Under the pieces are notes generated by a model. That model was not told the DNA's origin and made no database searches. It was given only the letters and a program-made list of their open reading frames with translations. DNA of 64,000 bases from Anastrepha obliqua. Lineage: Eukaryota; Arthropoda; Insecta; Diptera; Tephritidae. Of this stretch, positions 40,701 to 46,700 are shown piece after piece. Each line of letters opens with the position of its first letter. The stretch's first letter is position 1. The stretch is from positions 3,162,001 through 3,226,000 of the forward strand of contig NC_072893.1 in assembly GCF_027943255.1 (NCBI RefSeq), in the 5' to 3' direction. The translations under genes and the position numbers were made by a program.

Positions 40701-43700
40701 CCGTGCTTCACTTTAATTTTTGGTGTGCGTCTTGAAACTTTCATGGCAGAAATGAACTCGAAGTTTGCTATTGCCACCCGAAGAGCGCGCGCTTTAAGGC
40801 AATCCTTTTTCCATAATTTTTCGTTTCTTGTCCATGGGCTTCGAACCCAGACACACCGAGTGATAATCACACACAAATCCACTTGACTACATAAAATATG
40901 ATAAGCATTTTCATTATTTTCATGAGTCCCAGAAAGCTTGTGGTTTACAATTAGAATGTAGAAGCTCGCAATGTCTGCAATAATATTGTTTCGTATAATA
41001 AATTGAAAATAGTAAGAATATTTAGAAACTATTATGGACTTCAGATCCATTGTAGCACTGTGTCATTCATTTTTGCATTCCTATTGCTAGTAAAACGGGG
41101 ACTCGCTTAGATTTTTACTTAAACAAGGAGGATCTTATATCTTTAGACGGACTTTGCAGATGGTTTGTCTAAATTTTTTCGTGGCTGAATTATTTTTGCT
41201 TTCGGACTGATTTATTTCATTTTAAGATTTGGTTTTGAGTAGTTGAGGTCAAGCTTAAATATTCCAGATAAAAGTCAATTCAGTCACATCTAATGAATGC
41301 ACTGTTTGAATTTCATTGAATTCCAATAATAGTTATTTAAGCACAATATTTAACATACTTATATTTAATCAATGTCTAACGGATCGTGTTTTACTTTCCA
41401 GGGCTATCGCTGTATTTCTCATTGCCACGTCACACATTTGGACAGTGTCAGCAGATTTTGTTTCCACGTTATTTCGCACTGAGCTCTGTGTTGAGCATCA
41501 GTATGTTAATACTTTTTGTCAAGTACTTCCTTAACTCGTGGACTGTAGCCACAATGGTGCAATTGACAGCATTGGCTACCACCGCCTTAATTGAGTTAAT
41601 GATACGTCTCTATCTCGCACCTCCGATGCTGCGACTGATGCACGAAAAATACCGGATTGAAGGTGCTATCGGTAGTGGTCGAGAGGTGGGCTCTCTCGAG
41701 CAAGGCGATCTCATCAATTGTCCACACTATCAACGCATCCACAAAACATTTCGCCGCATCCACATGACGATAGCCATGGGCAACATGACGGTGCTGTTAG
41801 CTACCTGCCTTCATTTGTATTTTCTCGCATCGAAAATACAAATTAGCTAAGGTGGTAGAAAAGAAGTAGACTATATATTGGAAGAATATACAACAAAAGT
41901 GAAAGCTAACCCAGCGATCAATATACATACATTAACAGACTACAAGAAGATTAAATTGTAACTAGCTGCGGCAGCTACCCGAATGCAACACATATACGCA
42001 TGTACCATATTTATAGATATTCACGTACGGCGATCTTTCCTACGCTACCAACGTACCAGGATATGCGAATGTGCGAATGTGCGAATTTTCAACTAGATAC
42101 CAAAAACGAATTGCATTTGTAGTATTTAAGTTAAAATTGTCTTCGTAATGACATGTGTATTAGCATTAGGTCTGTAATCAAGCATCGAAATTATTACTTA
42201 CCTCCATCTCACAAAACCTTTCATGAAAATTCATTAAATTTAAGTATGTAAATTACTTACGAAAAGTATTCGTATATAGAAACTGTGATACCCATAATGC
42301 ATGCATATGCACCTCCCCATTTTAAATCATGCCATATGAACCCCCGTAACGTTGTGGACCTGCAATTTCAGCTAGGTGATACAAATTTTAGACCTAAATA
42401 CGTATTCGCATCGGCTACTTTCAAACATTCATACATATGTACATCATGAGCTTTTGTCCATCTAACCACAAAACCAAATTACAGGATTTTTTATATTAAC
42501 GATTGAATGAGTATATATTTATGTATGTATGCGTGTGTGTATCATATTATCCAAATAACTTAGATTTTATACTAAATTTACGCATACACACCGAATTATA
42601 AATTTCTGGCGCCTTTACCGAATTTTTATTATTGAATCGAAATAAAAATGTGATTTTACATATGATATGTATTTGAAAGCAATATTAACTATACAAAATA
42701 TTATATACAATAATAATAAGTAACTCGTACAGGAGTTTTGCATGTTTGTATTATTACGATATAATTTTATGAAAGTGTGAGAAATGAATATGGACCAAGA
42801 GCAGTGTTGATTTCGAGACCTCAGTCCTATGAAAATAAAATAAAAACCAAATTAAGACATTTTAAAAGAACTGTTTTTTAATTAAGAATGTACAAAGGTT
42901 TTTGATTCTTATCAATGCAACTTTCGTTTGTGCGATTTGTTTAAATGAATGGCAAAAGTATGAATTAATGCAACCGAAATACGAGCTTAGAGAAGCAAAC
43001 AAGGCAAATGAGGTTCCCACGAATCTAGGGTCTGCGTTACCGGAACGACCCGGATTTATATCCGGCCAAGGGCTGTCACCTCAGCAGCATTCCCCATATA
43101 TGTATGAGGAATGTTTATGCTGCTACAACAACAACAAGGCAGTTTGGCCCAGCTTAAATTTCTCTTCTTCTTGATTGGCGGGCTAACCTCTTACGCGATT
43201 TTGGCCGAGTTTAACAAAGCGCGCCAGTCGTTTCTTTATCGTGCACATCGTTGGACACATTATTGTGAAGTCAAGCTTTTTTCCACCTGATCTTTTCAAC
43301 GCAGAGGAGGCCTTCCTTTCTCTCTGCCACCACCAGCTAGTACCGCATCGAATACTTTCAGAGCCGACATGACCCATTCTACGTAGCTGCTGGATCTTTA
43401 TTCACTGCACTATGTGTATGTCGTCATAAAGCTCATACAGCTTATACAGCTTATTGAATCCAGCTTGAATTTACTAAGGATAAAACAAAGTATCCACTGG
43501 ACTCACGCGAAGAGTCCACGTCTATTGTGAAAAATTTTAGGCAACCATAGGAACCCTCTCTGACGAGCAAAAGCCTATCACCCTGTTCGCATTTTATATG
43601 AACAGAAACGTGGACGGTGCCAAACGAGTACGACTATGTGCTAGGTAGGAGTATTGTTGTTGTTGTCGTTGTTATAGCAGTTTACTAAGCCCTGCCGGTA

Positions 43701-46700
43701 TGGTGTAGGCACCAGTCGTCATCGTCTAACTCATCTAACGGCAAGCCCAGGCTATTAGGCGAATGGATTTATGGAGGCATGTGAAAAGGGGGCTAGTATC
43801 CTCGGTGTACTTTTCACAGAAGGTCGACGCTCGCTCTGGACGCTTCAGCACATCAACAACCGATGAAAATGTTGAGAATCTGAAGAAAATTGTTACGGAG
43901 AATCGTCGAATCACAATTAAAGAAGTTTCTGAGGATGTCGGCATATCGGTTGGCTCATGCCATGCAATCATTTCGGAAATTTTGGGCACGAAGCGTGTGG
44001 CGGGCAAGTTCGTTCCAAAATTGCTGAATTTTTACTAAAAACAACGTCGCATGAGCATCGCTCAGGAATTGTTGATTGACGGGTATATGAATTGTATATA
44101 TTGTTGAATTATGGGTATATGGTTATGACATCGAAAGCAAAGCCCAATCGTCCCTCTTCCAGTAGAGTCAAGATCAAAAAAAGCTCGCCAAGTTCGATCA
44201 AATGTCAAGGGCTTGCTCACTGTTCTCTTCAATTACCATGGCGTAGTGCATCAGGAGTTCTTACCACAAGGTCGTACGGTAAATAGGGCATATTACCTTG
44301 AAGTTATACGCCGTTTGCGTGAAGCAATACGAAAAAACGCCCGCTGCACCTGCTCACTCGTCTTTGCTTGTGAGAGGTTACTTGGTTAAAAACAACACCG
44401 TTATCATGCTGCGGCCACCATATTCACCAGATTTGGCCCCTGCGACTATTTCCTGTTCCCAATATTGATGAGACCCATGAATTGACGGAGTTTTGCGACG
44501 ACTGAAGAGATAAAAACTGAATCGCTGAGAAAGCTCAACAAATCTTGACAAATCTTCTAGTTCGCAATATGAGCTCGGTTAATTCCGCGATAGTTTCCGT
44601 TCAGTTTGCAGGTTAACCTTTCTCTGGAATTGGTAATTCATCATTTCGTCCAACCATATTCTACATACAGTTTGTCAAGACAGTATTTTGACATCTACTA
44701 ATCAGAGATATTGCTTAAAGAAATATGTATTTTTTCATGGTGTTCTTTCATTCTTTGGCTTTATTTGACTAATATAAATAATTTATATAATATAATATAC
44801 AGTTGAAAAATAACACAAAAAAAAAAAAAATTAAAAATTATATCCACTTCAAACACAGCTATCAAGAAAGTATTTTTACATTTCCAGTTAATAGCTTTAA
44901 ATTATATGAATGTTTTAAAAAATAAAATGTGAATCACTACTTCAATCCCGAGCATCTATACCACCTTCTAGTCTGCTTTTCATAACGTGAATCAATTTAT
45001 GAACATTATCGTCCTGGGATATCTTGTGTCATTCCTCGAAAATAACGTTTTTGACCTCTGCTCGGACTTCTGAGAGTTTTTTACAACTTTTTCTTTAAAT
45101 AATGCCCACAAATTTCCTATTGGATTCATATCCGGGCTTTGAGCTCGTGTATCAGATACTTTACTTCAATTAAAAAACTGCTGCGTTCTGGCCATATGAG
45201 CTTTATGTGTTGGATCATTGTCCTGGTAGAATTTAAACTGAGGGTTGTGGTCAACAATGAAGCCAAATTTTGTTGCATTGTTTGTCCCTTGAGGTGTTTG
45301 AGTGAAAGATTATTCGCAAGATTTTTGGACCTGTAAACGTTAGTGACGGTGATTATCGTAGCCGATGAAACAATGAGCAGTATGAGCTTTACGACGAGAC
45401 AGACATAGTGGAGCGAATAAAGTGCAGTCATGTCATCCGAATGTATACAAACGCTCCGGCTCTGAAAGTATTCGATGCGTTACCAGCTGGTGGTAGCAGA
45501 GGAAGAGTAAGGCCTCCTCTGCGTTGAAAAGATTAAATGGAAAAGGACTTGGCTTAACTTGGTGTGGCCAACTGGCGCCGGTTAGCACGATAAAGAAACG
45601 ACTGGCGCGCTTTCGTTCCCACGACAGTCGGTTCCACGTTACCGGAACGACCCGGATTCATATCCGACCAAGGACTGTCACTTCAGCAGCAGTCCCCATA
45701 TATGTATGGGGAATGTTTATGCTGCTACAACAACAACTGGCGCGCTTTGTTAAACCAGGCCAAAATCGCGTAAGAGGTTATCGCGCCATCCTATCTTCCA
45801 TTAACACCAAATCACTTGCTGGATATGCATGCCCACATCATGACTGACAGTTTGCCAAATTTTACTGTCGATACAGGTATAATATTGCGCCTTTCCAGTG
45901 CTTTTAATGACTGCCTCCACACATTATCCCATCGGTGTCCATCGTTGTAATACAAGATGATTTTAGCCTCATCGCAGGTTATCACAACATCCCAGTAGCT
46001 ATAAGGTTGAGCTAGGTGCGTGCTACTCGAAGATAGCCGTCTTTGACTATGCGGTGCAGAGAACAAAGCCTTCTTTTGAGCGACTCGTGAAGTCTATTGG
46101 TTCTTTTGCAAAGCTTGGCGGACTGTTTCATGAAAAACTTCGACCTCACACTCATCTCCAAACTCATTAGCAAGATTTCTTGTCAAAATGTGGGAGTTTG
46201 CGGCTACTTTTCGCCGTCAGATATTTTCTATGTTCTTCCACTTGCAGATTTTGGCTCCAGCATATTTTCATTTTTTGCACAATTTATTGTATCATAAACA
46301 GTTTTTTGGGTTAAATATATCATTACTGATAACTTTTGCACTGACCAACTGAGTCACCTCAAACGATGTCCGTTTTCCAGGTATTTTTGGGTTCTTTATA
46401 ATTTACGTAGAATTTGATATTTTGATTAAAAAACCACTCTTACGATCATTTTATGGCTGATTTATGACTAACGCAACAACTCGGTAAGATAACAAATCGT
46501 TTTAGCAAACGATGGCGAAAATAGGTATGTAAAAATTCCTCCTTTTTTTTATTTACTTTTTTTTCTTTTGCTGATAGCTGAGAGAAGCATTTGTGTTTGC
46601 TTTTGTTTCTGTTTGCTTGGGTGGATTTAAAAAGTGGTGGAAACTATGTAAGTTAGTGAAATAATTTGGAAAGACTCTCCAAATTCAATAGGAAGCGATG

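Larger units (their letters stand above)
44945..46300 (-). pseudogene. Tc1-like transposase remnant, interrupted
   Basis: Minus strand, 5' to 3': PYSYWDVVITCDEAKIILYY and KFGKLSVMMWACISSK (first-aspartate block and W-x-C-x-S motif) at 46066-45812, then an insertion. After it come STRTMIQHIKLIWPER and SPDMNPIGNLWALFKEKV (third catalytic block) near 45150. Frameshifts make it dead. The insertion is an RTE fragment that itself contains a CAA-tailed element. Confidence 0.65.
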
